Of a stretch of DNA of 64,000 nucleotides, positions 1 to 10,312 are shown piece by piece. This stretch comes from CAWCGU01 sp963795195 (GTDB taxonomy: Bacteria; Actinomycetota; Thermoleophilia; Solirubrobacterales; 70-9). Both the position numbers and the translations under genes were made by a program. The first letter of the stretch is position 1; every line of letters starts with the position of its first letter. Where the stretch lies: NCBI GenBank assembly GCA_963795195.1, contig CAWCGU010000006.1, positions 558,001 to 622,000 of the forward strand. The letters are read 5' to 3'. The notes beneath the pieces are model-generated. The model searched no databases, was not told where the DNA came from, and saw only the letters and a list, made by a program, of their open reading frames with translations.

Positions 1-741
1 CGAAACCGTGTCGATCGGATTGGTGAAGCGCAGACCGGGCGATAGGTACGAGCCCGGGTTCTCCGACTGCGCCTCCGCGCGGCTGAAGACGTCCAGCGGG
101 TTCCAGCCCATCTTCCCGAGCACGAACAGCGAGAGCACGATCGTCGCGCTCATCAGCAGCACGGCCTTGACGATCTGCACCCATGTCGTCGCCAACATGC
201 CGCCGAAGACGACGTAACAGAGCATGAACGCCCCGGTCCCGATCACCGCCCAGCTGAAGTCGATGCCAACCAGCGCCTCGATGATCGCGCCCGCCCCCAC
301 CATCTGTGCGATCAGGTAGAAGCCGGCGACCGCGAGGGTGCCGATTGCGGCCGCCACCCTCGCCGGCTGCTGCTTGAGCCGGAAGGAGAGCACGTCGGCG
401 ATCGTGAACTTGCCGGCGTTGCGCATCCGCTCGGAGAGCAGGAAGAGCACGGTCAGGAAGGCGACGAGGAAGCCGACGGAATAGAGGAAACCGTCGAAGC
501 CGAACCAGAAGATCAGCCCGGCGATGCCGAGGAACGAGGCGGCCGACATGTAGTCACCCGCAATCGCGAAGCCATTCTGGGCGCCGCTGATACTGCGATC
601 GGCGGCCCAGAAGCTGGTTGCGGTGCGGACGCGCTTCGAAGCCCAATAAGTGATCCCCAGGGTGATGGCGAGAACCACCCCGAACATGGCCAGGGTCTCC
701 GCATCGACGGCGCCGAGCAGTGCCTGCTGCAGGGGGCTCAT
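1..741 (-). CDS. actP: Cation/acetate symporter ActP-like (sodium:solute symporter), 3' part missing
   Basis: Translation from the ATG at 741 gives 247 residues that run off the window edge, so only the N-terminal part is seen. It reads as a sodium:solute symporter: a first hydrophobic helix, the stretch SFWAADRSISGAQNGFAIAG followed by GDYMSAASFLGIAGL, and several further membrane segments. Members carry acetate or other short monocarboxylates inward with Na+. The ATG overlaps the stop of the upstream DUF485 gene by 4 bp (ATGA at 738-741), the usual yjcH-actP arrangement, so the two are translationally coupled. Family and orientation are clear; the exact substrate is inferred from the DUF485 partner. 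Confidence 0.88.
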   Translation of the reverse strand, partial: MSPLQQALLGAVDAETLAMFGVVLAITLGITYWASKRVRTATSFWAADRSISGAQNGFAIAGDYMSAASFLGIAGLIFWFGFDGFLYSVGFLVAFLTVLFLLSERMRNAGKFTIADVLSFRLKQQPARVAAAIGTLAVAGFYLIAQMVGAGAIIEALVGIDFSWAVIGTGAFMLCYVVFGGMLATTWVQIVKAVLLMSATIVLSLFVLGKMGWNPLDVFSRAEAQSENPGSYLSPGLRFTNPIDTVS

Positions 742-1196
742 CGTGTTGTCCTCCGGTCATCGCCGGCTCGGGCGCCGCCGCCACCGTCGTGCGTGTCGTT
801 GGCTCGGCCGGAGGCAGGGCCGTTTCCCGCCTGCCCGTTGTTGGAGAGAGCCCTGGCCACAACGCGTTCCGCCAGCGGGTCGAATTCCCGGTCTGATTTG
901 CGCAGGTACAGCCAGCAGAGCACCCAGACCATCACGAACTGGGAGAGCGCCCAGACGTAGCCGACGGTCAGGCTGTCCACGATCTTCTCGCCCATGAAGT
1001 CCGGGGCGTAACCGGCAAGCACGATGAAGCCAAAGAACCAGGCGAGAAAAAAGATCGTCGCGGGGACGACAAATCGGCGCCGGCGCCGGACCAGTTCGCG
1101 GAACTCCGGCGAGCGCTCGATCGCCTCCCAGTCGATCGCCCCGGCCGGGGCGGGCGAATCGGGCCTGGGCCGACGCATGGCGCTTCCTGCGCTCAT
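738..1196 (-). CDS. DUF485 membrane protein, YjcH-like partner of ActP
   Basis: A 152-residue protein with the DUF485 pattern: an amphipathic start with SPEFRELVRRRRRFVVP, then two membrane helices (about residues 45-65 and 80-100) ending LCWLYLRKSDREFDPLAE. DUF485 proteins are small inner-membrane partners encoded just upstream of acetate-type symporters; their biochemical role is not settled. The ATG at 1196 follows a strong Shine-Dalgarno (AAGGAGGAG, about 6 nt upstream), so this gene, unlike many here, looks conventionally led. The C-terminal 40 residues are Gly/Ala/Arg-rich and look like a disordered tail. Confidence 0.85.
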   Translation of the reverse strand: MSAGSAMRRPRPDSPAPAGAIDWEAIERSPEFRELVRRRRRFVVPATIFFLAWFFGFIVLAGYAPDFMGEKIVDSLTVGYVWALSQFVMVWVLCWLYLRKSDREFDPLAERVVARALSNNGQAGNGPASGRANDTHDGGGGARAGDDRRTTR

Positions 1197-1270
1197 CTCT
1201 CACTCCTCCTTGAGTCAGGCGGTTGGGGCCACCCGACCTCTCGGAACGCTGCGGGCGGCCGCTTGGGTTG

Positions 1271-2188
1271 TTACCCGAGTGCGGGGCTCGAAAACACGCG
1301 GCGATTCTGCGCACGCGCCGCGTTCTCAGTGATCGCATCGAGGATCTGCCGCCAGGCGGCCCGCGGCAGGTCGTGGCCCATTCCGGGGATGATCACCAGG
1401 CGCGACCCCGGGATCGCCTTGGCGGTCGCCTTGCCGCCGCGAGGGCGCACGAGCGGGTCGCTGCCACCGTGGATGACGACGGTAGGGACAGAGAGATTGC
1501 GTAACGCCGGGGTGCGGTCGGGCGACGTCGTGACCGCATGCAGCTGGCGGGCCACACCGGCTGGGTTCGAGCCGCGATCGAAGCTGAGCCCGGCCACGTA
1601 GCGCAGCCGTTCCTCATCGCGCTCGAACCCCGGCGAGCCGATCACTCGGAAGGTGGCGACTGCACGCTCGACCGCGATCTCGCGTTTCCGGGCGGCCGGT
1701 GAGAGCAGCGCCCGCGTCGCGCGCGGCGTCGGCAGACCCGCCAGCCGGCTCCCGGTCGTGGACATCAGCGAACAGAGCGAGCGCACCCGGTCCGGATGGG
1801 CGATCGCCAGCTGCTGAGCGATCATCCCGCCCTGCGAGGCGCCAACGACATGCGCCGACCCGATCTCGAGGAAGTCGAGCAGACCGCGGGAGTCCTCGGC
1901 CATGTCCGCGAGCCCGTAGGCCGGCTTCCCGGTTCCCAGCATCATCTGCGCCCGGCTCGGCACGGCGGCCTCCTTTAGCCAGGTCGAGTGGCCGGCGTCG
2001 CGGTTGTCGAAGCGGACCACCCTGAAACCGCGCTCGCCCAGCAACGCGCAGAAGTCTTCGTGCCAGGCGATCATCTGGGCGGCCAAGCCCATGACCATCA
2101 GCATCGGCTCGCCGTCTTCAGGGCCGAACTCGTCGTATGCGATCTCAAGCTCGCCCACCCTGGCGAGCCGCTCCTCGCGATGCTCCAT
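1271..2188 (-). CDS. Alpha/beta-hydrolase fold esterase
   Basis: A 305-residue alpha/beta hydrolase. Visible elements are an oxyanion-hole region (VMGLAAQMIAW), the DNRDAGHS turn, the nucleophile elbow GASQGG with Ser118, an acid strand VIHGGSDPLV and the catalytic His in GMGHDLPRAAW. The pattern resembles the RdmC/aclacinomycin methylesterase-like group that often appears as generic alpha/beta hydrolases in actinobacteria; the substrate cannot be inferred. The ATG at 2188 is preceded by TACCCT at a 7-nt gap, suggesting leaderless transcription. It is divergent from the DUF222-HNH gene. Confidence 0.85.
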   Translation of the reverse strand: MEHREERLARVGELEIAYDEFGPEDGEPMLMVMGLAAQMIAWHEDFCALLGERGFRVVRFDNRDAGHSTWLKEAAVPSRAQMMLGTGKPAYGLADMAEDSRGLLDFLEIGSAHVVGASQGGMIAQQLAIAHPDRVRSLCSLMSTTGSRLAGLPTPRATRALLSPAARKREIAVERAVATFRVIGSPGFERDEERLRYVAGLSFDRGSNPAGVARQLHAVTTSPDRTPALRNLSVPTVVIHGGSDPLVRPRGGKATAKAIPGSRLVIIPGMGHDLPRAAWRQILDAITENAARAQNRRVFSSPALG

Positions 2189-2195
2189 GCCCGGC

Positions 2196-2201
2196 AGGGT
2201 A
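2196..2201 (-). promoter_or_regulatory. Leaderless -10 (TACCCT) for the hydrolase
   Basis: TACCCT on the minus strand ends 7 nt before the ATG at 2188. A start point about 7 nt downstream of a -10 would fall on the start codon, so the mRNA would be leaderless. No Shine-Dalgarno lies in between. Confidence 0.45.
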
Positions 2202-2361
2202 GGACCCCGCAGCCTCCAAGCGGAAGGCAGCCGTGGTCTGGCCGGGGTCTTCCGCCGGCGTACGGTGGCCTCAACCGGTCCCGCGGAACCGCCTATCTAC
2301 CCAATTTGGGGTAGCTCCCAGAGGCATCTCGCCCGGCGATCTTTCCGTCCGCGCGAGGGTC

Positions 2362-2367
2362 TAGGCT
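2362..2367 (+). promoter_or_regulatory. Leaderless -10 (TAGGCT) for the DUF222-HNH gene
   Basis: TAGGCT ends 8 nt before the ATG at 2376. It supports 2376 as the true start over the upstream in-frame codon at 2004, which would overlap the divergent hydrolase. Confidence 0.5.
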
Positions 2368-2375
2368 ACGAACAC

Positions 2376-3647
2376 ATGTTCGATTGCAACCCAGGCGAAC
2401 TGACCATCGACGCCCTCGGTGAAGCGATTGCCGAGCAAGCATCCGAGATCTATGCGGCCACCTGTCGCTGGCTGTCGTTGATAGCCGCCTTCGAGCACCG
2501 CAAGGGTCACGAGGATTTCGGCTTCGCCAGTTGTTCGAGCTGGCTCGCCTGGCGCTGCGCGATGGGAGAGCGAACGGCGCGGGAGCACGTCCGGGTTGCC
2601 CGAGACCTCCAGCGACTGCCGCGCGTGCGCGAGCAATTCGCCACTGGAAGACTCTCCTATTCCAAGGTGCGGGCACTGACACGGGCGGCCACGCCAGACG
2701 ACGAGGCGGAGCTTCTGGAGATGGCCGTCGAAGCAAACGCCGCCCAGCTCGAGCGGCTGCTGCGCTGTTATCGCGGCGTAGTCGGCGCCGATGAGGCCAG
2801 ACGGATGGACCGCGATCGTCTCATCGCGTGGTCATGGCAGGAGGACGGCTCACTCTCGATCCGCGGGCGCCTGCCGGCGGCGGACGGCAGCCAGTTCCTG
2901 CGAGCGCTCGAGGCCAGCAGCGACGCTTTGCGCTCACGCGACGAGGAGGCGGCGAGCGCAGACGCGCTGGTGGCGATGGCTGAAGTCGCCCTGGACTCGG
3001 AGAGCTGCGGGGCCAACGGCGCCGAGCGCTATCAAGTGATTGTCCACGTCGACGCCGAATTGCTGTCTGGTGAGGCGCAGGAGGGCCGCTGCGCCACCGA
3101 GGACGGCTCGCCTCTATCTGTCCAGACCGCCGAGCGCCTGGCCTGCGATGCGGGCATCGTGCCGCTCTTCGAGCACAACGGACAATGCTTGAGCGTCGGT
3201 CGCAAGACCCGGTCCGTCCCGCCCCATATCGCTCGAGCCGTCAAAGCCCGCGATAAGACGTGCCGCTTCCCAGGCTGTACCAACAAGCGCTTTATCGACC
3301 TGCACCACATCGAGCCATGGGCCAAGGGTGGCAAGACGTCCTACGAGAATCTCTGCGGCCTCTGCCGGTTTCATCACCACCTTCTTCACGAGGGCGGCTA
3401 CTCGGTGGAAAGTGCCGCTGATGGCAAGCTCAGCTTCCGTCGACCGGACGGTCGCCCACTGCCCGCCGTTCCCAAGCTTGGCCGCGGGGAACGAAGACCG
3501 GGCACTTCACGGCCGGCGCCGCGGCATGACAGCGACCAGCCTGCACCACCACTTCAAGGCTCGGGAGACAGGCTCGATCTGCACTACGCAATAGACGTGC
3601 TGATGATGCAACCGGGACCCCGAAGCCGGAGCCGGGAACCCGGCTGA
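2376..3647 (+). CDS. DUF222-HNH endonuclease-like protein
   Basis: A 423-residue protein with an N-terminal DUF222 helical region and a C-terminal HNH nuclease module. The HNH part shows DKTCRFPGCTNKRFIDLHHI and then ENLCGLCRFHHHLLHEGG, with paired Cys for a structural zinc and the His-His/Asn/His catalytic pattern. Such genes are present in many copies in actinobacterial genomes and are often linked to repeat families or mobile elements; their biological role is unknown. The start was set at ATG 2376 because a leaderless-type -10 sits in front of it and because a longer reading would run through the divergent gene. The stop abuts the converging kinase stop at 3648 with no gap. Confidence 0.82.
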   Translation: MFDCNPGELTIDALGEAIAEQASEIYAATCRWLSLIAAFEHRKGHEDFGFASCSSWLAWRCAMGERTAREHVRVARDLQRLPRVREQFATGRLSYSKVRALTRAATPDDEAELLEMAVEANAAQLERLLRCYRGVVGADEARRMDRDRLIAWSWQEDGSLSIRGRLPAADGSQFLRALEASSDALRSRDEEAASADALVAMAEVALDSESCGANGAERYQVIVHVDAELLSGEAQEGRCATEDGSPLSVQTAERLACDAGIVPLFEHNGQCLSVGRKTRSVPPHIARAVKARDKTCRFPGCTNKRFIDLHHIEPWAKGGKTSYENLCGLCRFHHHLLHEGGYSVESAADGKLSFRRPDGRPLPAVPKLGRGERRPGTSRPAPRHDSDQPAPPLQGSGDRLDLHYAIDVLMMQPGPRSRSREPG

Positions 3648-5429
<1,782 letters not shown>

Positions 5430-5482
5430 CGCCGTGTCACTCCCACCGTCACCTGTCGCGCAGATTCACGGCGGCCATCGAA

Positions 5483-7267
5483 TCAGATCGCCGCCGAGGC
5501 GACCCGCTCGACCTGGACGCCTGCAGTCGCCAGTGCGTCCGCCTCCCGCCGGCCGCCGACGATCGCCCGGCTTGCTGACCAGTCCTGCGCGAGCCGGGTC
5601 AGGTCGGCCTCCGGGGTCGGACTTTGAAACACAACCATCGCAACCTCGGCGTCGGCGGCGCGGAGTACCTCCGCCCCAAGCTCGAGCGTGTGCCGCGCCT
5701 CGTCGACGACAGCGCGAGTCTCCGCCGGGCCGGCGCCCACGTACTCCCCGTTCGGCGGCAATCCTGGGATAGAGATCACGAGGAAGCCCGGCGGAGGGTC
5801 GTCGTCGACGTGATCAAGAGCGGCAGCGATGGCGGCGGGCGCCGAACTTTCGGCCACCGGCACCACCACGATCCGGTTCTCACCCCACGCCGAGCTGGCG
5901 CCTGCCAGGGCCCGCTTGATCGTCCGCTCAAGCCGAACCTCGACGGTGTCGGCAGGAATCAACCAATTGGTGAGCGGGCCCGTCATCGCGGTCGTGACCA
6001 GCGCTCCGCTGACCAGGGCCACGGCCATCAGCGGTGCGACGACGCCCGTCTGCAGGCCGATCAGTGCGACCACCAGGATCAGCAGTCCACGGTCGTTGGC
6101 GAGGGCGCCGAGCGCCGAAGCCTCGCGCCAGCTGAGGCCGGCCGCGCGACCAGAGACCGCCCCCGTGGCCAGCTTGCCGACGATCAGCGCCGCAACCACC
6201 AACGCGACGCCGGCCAGAAGCTCACCGTTGAGGTTCCGGAAGTCCGTCTGCAGGCCGATCACCGCGAGGAAGACCGGAACCCCCAGGACGACGATCGGCT
6301 GGCGAACCCGTCCGAGCACCGCCTGCGAAAGGCCGTCGATCCGGGGCACGCACGCTCCGAACACAAATGCGCCGACCAGTGCGTGCATGCCGATCCGCTG
6401 TGAGGCGAGCGCGCTCAGCACGGTGCCGATCATCAGCGCGCCAAGGATCTCGTTGCCGAGTCGCTCCTCAGGACGGAAGTAGCGGTTGAGCAGAATGCGC
6501 AAACCAGGTCGCACAACGACGAACAGGAAGACGACGAAACCAGCCGCGGCGGCGACCTTGATGGCGACGCTGTCGGGTACCCCTTGCTGACGGATCGAGA
6601 GCGAGGCGGTGGCGACGATGATCACCATCAGCGGGGTCGCCGCGATCGCGGCCCCGAGGCTGAGAGCCCCGAGCGGGGTTCCGATCACGCGTTTTCGCTG
6701 CAGGACGCGCGCGACGAGCGGGAAGGCCACCGTGGCCATCGCCGCCCCGAGGAAGAGCGCATGCGTCGGGAATGGGATCGGCCGCCCCTCCGGCGTGCTG
6801 TTGAGCTTCCACTCTCCCGGACTGTCGAGAATGCTCGCGACCAGGAAGCCGATGGCGACCGGGACCGCCACCAAAGCAATCGCGACGACGCCGGCCGGCA
6901 GCGCCCTGCGGCGCAGGAAGCGCCCGTGCGCCTCCAGCCCGAGCATGAACATGAACAGAACCATCGCCAGGGTTGCGGCGATGTTGAGGAACTCGAATGA
7001 CTGCAGAGGGAAGAGGTCGTTGACGAGGCCGTCGCCGGCGACGGCCGGGCGGTCGAGCTCGGAGATCTCCGAGCGGGCGATCTGGCCGCCGAGCAGCGTC
7101 GGGCCGACGAGCACGCCGGCGACGAGCTCCCCCACGAGCCTGGGCTGTCGCAGCCGCACCGCCAGGGCTCCAAGCAGCCGCGCGGCGACGAGGATGATCG
7201 CCAGATCGAGCAGGACATAGGCGACGACCTGACCGATGGCAAGCGACTCGGGGGCGCTGGACATCAT
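5483..7267 (-). CDS. CPA2-family monovalent cation/proton antiporter with C-terminal stress-protein-like domain
   Basis: About 594 residues. Twelve or so membrane helices fill residues 10-430, including the family stretches RQPRLVGELVAGVLVGPTLL near the start and GAFVFGACVPR and NDRGLLILVVALIGLQTG later. The last 140 residues are soluble and contain an alpha/beta segment resembling a universal-stress-protein-type regulatory domain. CPA2 members exchange K+ or Na+ for H+ at the cytoplasmic membrane. The start was placed at the paired ATGs 7267/7264 (MMSS) rather than further upstream, because an earlier start would overlap the divergent antiporter and because a -10-like TAGACT lies 10 nt before it. 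The kinase STPK1 follows in the same operon. Confidence 0.87.
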   Translation of the reverse strand: MMSSAPESLAIGQVVAYVLLDLAIILVAARLLGALAVRLRQPRLVGELVAGVLVGPTLLGGQIARSEISELDRPAVAGDGLVNDLFPLQSFEFLNIAATLAMVLFMFMLGLEAHGRFLRRRALPAGVVAIALVAVPVAIGFLVASILDSPGEWKLNSTPEGRPIPFPTHALFLGAAMATVAFPLVARVLQRKRVIGTPLGALSLGAAIAATPLMVIIVATASLSIRQQGVPDSVAIKVAAAAGFVVFLFVVVRPGLRILLNRYFRPEERLGNEILGALMIGTVLSALASQRIGMHALVGAFVFGACVPRIDGLSQAVLGRVRQPIVVLGVPVFLAVIGLQTDFRNLNGELLAGVALVVAALIVGKLATGAVSGRAAGLSWREASALGALANDRGLLILVVALIGLQTGVVAPLMAVALVSGALVTTAMTGPLTNWLIPADTVEVRLERTIKRALAGASSAWGENRIVVVPVAESSAPAAIAAALDHVDDDPPPGFLVISIPGLPPNGEYVGAGPAETRAVVDEARHTLELGAEVLRAADAEVAMVVFQSPTPEADLTRLAQDWSASRAIVGGRREADALATAGVQVERVASAAI

Positions 7268-7277
7268 CTGGTCGCGC

Positions 7278-7287
7278 AGTCTAGGCT
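7278..7287. promoter_or_regulatory. Overlapping divergent -10 elements between two antiporter genes
   Basis: The ten bases AGTCTAGGCT hold TAGGCT on the plus strand (7282-7287, 9 nt before ATG 7297) and TAGACT on the minus strand (7283-7278, 10 nt before ATG 7267). The two hexamers share the central TA. Only 29 bp separate the start codons. Both genes are predicted to be transcribed leaderless from this one element. Confidence 0.55.
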
Positions 7288-7296
7288 TGCGCCCGA

Positions 7297-10293
7297 ATGG
7301 CCGAGGGTGAGGAAACCGAAACGCCCGTTGGAGCGCAGGCAGACTTGGAATCGCCGAGCGCACCGCAGCGCCGAATAATCAGCTTCTACGCGCTGATCGC
7401 GGTCGTCGTCGCCGCGGGGGTCGGGATCAGCATCCACCTTGGCTCCGACGAGGAGCCTCCTCCCGCGATCGCAGGTGGCTACGCGCTGGCGGAGCAGCAT
7501 CCGTGCCTCGGGTCGTCCTTTGAGCTCCAGCAATCGGGGCAGTTCGTCAACATCGGCAACACCGAGGACAGCCTCAGCGGCCGGCTGACGTTCGAGGACG
7601 AGGAGCTGGACGGAGACGTCAAGTGCCTCGACGGAAGCGATGGGGCGCTGAGGGCCGTCGTCAATGGCGGAGACATCGGCGGGAGCGTCGCCGGCGAGTC
7701 CTTCGAAGCGAAGTTCGACACCGAACCTCCGACGCCCGGCAACCAACCCGCGCTGCCGCCCAATTCAATCGCCGGCGAGTACAAGCTCGCCCCTGCGTCC
7801 GAGTGCATGGGCTCGGCCTTGGAACTCGAAGGCGACGCCGACGTCGTCGAAGTGCTGGCCGACGAGGAGCACGTCGGGGAGCTCGAGTACAGCGAGACCG
7901 GAGAGATCCACGGGATGGTGAGTTGCCTCTCCGGCGGCGAGGCAACAGTCAGTGGGGAGGCTGCCGATCGCTCCATCAACCTGGTGCTGACTCCGGCGGA
8001 GGGTGACGGTCAGCCGCCGATTCCGTCGACCGGAGAAGAGGTCGTGGCAGCGAAGCAGCGGGAGTTCGGAAAGCTGCTGGCGCAATTCTTCATCGCCCTC
8101 GCAGTGATCCTGATCATTTCCCGCTTGTTCGGCCAGCTGGCCAAGCGGATGGGACAGCCCCAGGTGATGGGCGAAGTCGTCGCCGGAATCGTGCTGGGGC
8201 CGACGGTCTTCGGTGCGCTGGCCCCCGAGCTTCAAAGCCTCGTCTTCCCGAGCGACATCATCCCGACGATCGGCGTCGTCGCCAACCTCGGACTGATCTT
8301 CTACATGTTCCTTGTCGGCCTCGAGCTCGACTGGCGACAGCTCCAGGGCCGGGTGTCCCAGGCGGCCCTGATCTCCAACGCCAGCGTCGCCATGCCGATG
8401 ATGCTTGGGATCGCTGCCGCCGTCCCGATCTTCGCCGTGATCGCCCCGCCCGGCGACTTCCTCCCGTTCGCTCTGTTCATGGGCGTGACGATGTCGATCA
8501 CGGCCTTCCCGGTCCTGGCCCGGATTCTCGTCGAGCGCCGGATGCTCAAGGCCCCGCTTGGGGCGGTCGTGATGGCGGCTGCGGCGGTCGACGATGTCAC
8601 CGCCTGGTTCCTGATTGCGCTCGCCACCGCGATCGCAGTGGCCGGAACGGCGCTCGACGTGCTTGAGACGGTGGGCCTGGCGCTCGTCTTCTGCGTCGTC
8701 ATGTTTGCGGTCGTCCGACCATTGCTGGCGCGGATGTCCGGCGCTTACCAGGAAGTGGGGCGGGTCCCGGGTGGATGGATCGCGGGCATCTTCGCGGGCG
8801 TCCTGCTGTCGGCGTACGCGACAGAGTCGATCGGGATCGCGCTGATCTTCGGCGCTTTCGTAATGGGACTCGTGATGCCACGCCACGACGGGCTGACCGA
8901 GGACGTCACGAGCCGGATCGAGGACTTCGTGGTCACGCTGCTGCTGCCGTTGTTCTTCGTTTATACGGGGCTGCGCACCAACTTCGGCCTGCTCGACCGC
9001 CCGGAGCTCTGGCTGATAACCGCAGCCCTTGTGGCGATCGCGATCGTCGCCAAACTCGGGACGGCGACGGTCGCGGCACGGGTCTCCGGCTTCGACTGGC
9101 ATGCCTCCACGGTGGTCGGCACGTTGATGAACACTCGCGGGCTGACCGAGTTGATCGTGCTCAACCTCGCGCTCGAAAAGGGAGTCATCTCCTCGGCCCT
9201 GTTCGCGGCGCTTGTGATCATGGCGCTGGTCACCACCTTCATGGCCGGCCCGATTCTGAGCCTGATCGACAAGAAGAATCGCTATGGGGCTCCGGTCGAG
9301 GACGAGCTACTCGACGCCAAGCGAAGATCCGAGGCGGACTTCCCGGCACTGCGGGTACCGGAGCAAGCGATCCTCGTCGCCCCGCAGGCGACGCAGAGTC
9401 TTCCCCAGCTGCGACTGCTGGCTGAGGCGCTGGCGCGCTCGGAACCGCCCAGGGAGCTGATCGTCGCCGATCTCGTCAGCCCCCCGCGCGGCGCCGCTTC
9501 GGGCGTACGGCCCGGATTGCAATCGGAGAGCAGACTGCTCGCGGAGGCCTCACGCGAAGTGCACCGGGTCCGCGACGAGCTCGTCCAGGGCGGCATCGCT
9601 GCTCGCGGGGTGGCCTTCATCTCGGCCGACCACGGCATCGACCTGGCGCGAATCGCCGAAGCAGAGCAGGTCGACCTGCTGCTGATGGACGGCCAGCGCC
9701 CGCTGCTCGGACAGGCGGTGCCGCGTGGCGCCGTCGGCACCGTGCTGCGACAGGCGCCGTGTGACGTCGCCGTGCTCGTGGCGCGCGAGGCTGTCACCGA
9801 GATTCCCGTGAAGGCGCGGCCGGTCGTGGTCCCCTTCGGTGCGGCCGAGCACGACTGGGCCGCCCTCGAGCTTGGGGCCTGGATCTGTGCCGCGACCGGG
9901 GCCCAGCTGAAGCTGCTCGGTGCCGCAAGCGACTCGGAGGATCGCTCGACGCTCGAGCGCCGCCTCGGCGACGCAGGCCTGCTGGTTCGTCAATATGCCG
10001 GCATTGCTGCCGAGCCCCTGATAATCGCACCAGGCCGGGAAGCCATCGTCGAAGCCGCCGCGAACGCCGGCCTGCTCGCAATCGGCCTGTCGTCCCGCTG
10101 GCAGCAGGAGGGGTTGGGTGAAACGCGCTCCCAGATTGCCCGCACGGCCGAGGCCCCGATCCTGTTCGTGCGGCGGGGTACAAGGCCGGGCGCGCTGGCG
10201 CCGAGCGAGGACGTCACGCGGTTCTCGTGGTCGTCTCCTGTGATGAACTTCGGCGGGCCTAGCAGCAAAATTGGCCCGGAATCGACAGAATGA
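7297..10293 (+). CDS. CPA2 cation/proton antiporter with duplicated extracytoplasmic Cys-pair domain and tandem USP-like tail
   Basis: A 998-residue antiporter of unusual architecture. Residues 28-48 form an extra N-terminal membrane helix. Residues 58-141 and 158-233 are two copies of a small domain opening IAG-Y-LA, each with two Cys exactly 40 residues apart (70/110 and 170/210), probably disulfides outside the membrane. The CPA2 transporter core follows (about 260-660; GQPQVMGEVVAGIVLGPTVF, then AVDDVTAWF with the paired acidic residues). The last 320 residues look like two universal-stress-protein-type domains. It heads a five-gene run with the flavoprotein, membrane protein and FHA genes (gaps 19, 0, 0 and -4 bp). 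The role of the duplicated domain is unknown; sensing or gating is a guess. Confidence 0.87.
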   Translation: MAEGEETETPVGAQADLESPSAPQRRIISFYALIAVVVAAGVGISIHLGSDEEPPPAIAGGYALAEQHPCLGSSFELQQSGQFVNIGNTEDSLSGRLTFEDEELDGDVKCLDGSDGALRAVVNGGDIGGSVAGESFEAKFDTEPPTPGNQPALPPNSIAGEYKLAPASECMGSALELEGDADVVEVLADEEHVGELEYSETGEIHGMVSCLSGGEATVSGEAADRSINLVLTPAEGDGQPPIPSTGEEVVAAKQREFGKLLAQFFIALAVILIISRLFGQLAKRMGQPQVMGEVVAGIVLGPTVFGALAPELQSLVFPSDIIPTIGVVANLGLIFYMFLVGLELDWRQLQGRVSQAALISNASVAMPMMLGIAAAVPIFAVIAPPGDFLPFALFMGVTMSITAFPVLARILVERRMLKAPLGAVVMAAAAVDDVTAWFLIALATAIAVAGTALDVLETVGLALVFCVVMFAVVRPLLARMSGAYQEVGRVPGGWIAGIFAGVLLSAYATESIGIALIFGAFVMGLVMPRHDGLTEDVTSRIEDFVVTLLLPLFFVYTGLRTNFGLLDRPELWLITAALVAIAIVAKLGTATVAARVSGFDWHASTVVGTLMNTRGLTELIVLNLALEKGVISSALFAALVIMALVTTFMAGPILSLIDKKNRYGAPVEDELLDAKRRSEADFPALRVPEQAILVAPQATQSLPQLRLLAEALARSEPPRELIVADLVSPPRGAASGVRPGLQSESRLLAEASREVHRVRDELVQGGIAARGVAFISADHGIDLARIAEAEQVDLLLMDGQRPLLGQAVPRGAVGTVLRQAPCDVAVLVAREAVTEIPVKARPVVVPFGAAEHDWAALELGAWICAATGAQLKLLGAASDSEDRSTLERRLGDAGLLVRQYAGIAAEPLIIAPGREAIVEAAANAGLLAIGLSSRWQQEGLGETRSQIARTAEAPILFVRRGTRPGALAPSEDVTRFSWSSPVMNFGGPSSKIGPESTE

Positions 10294-10312
10294 CGAACCG
10301 CAAGAAAGTCAG

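Noticed and set aside
7765..9102. 445-residue minus-strand open frame
   Set aside because: Mirror frame of the antiporter; rich in Arg, Asp, His and Gln with no recognisable motif.
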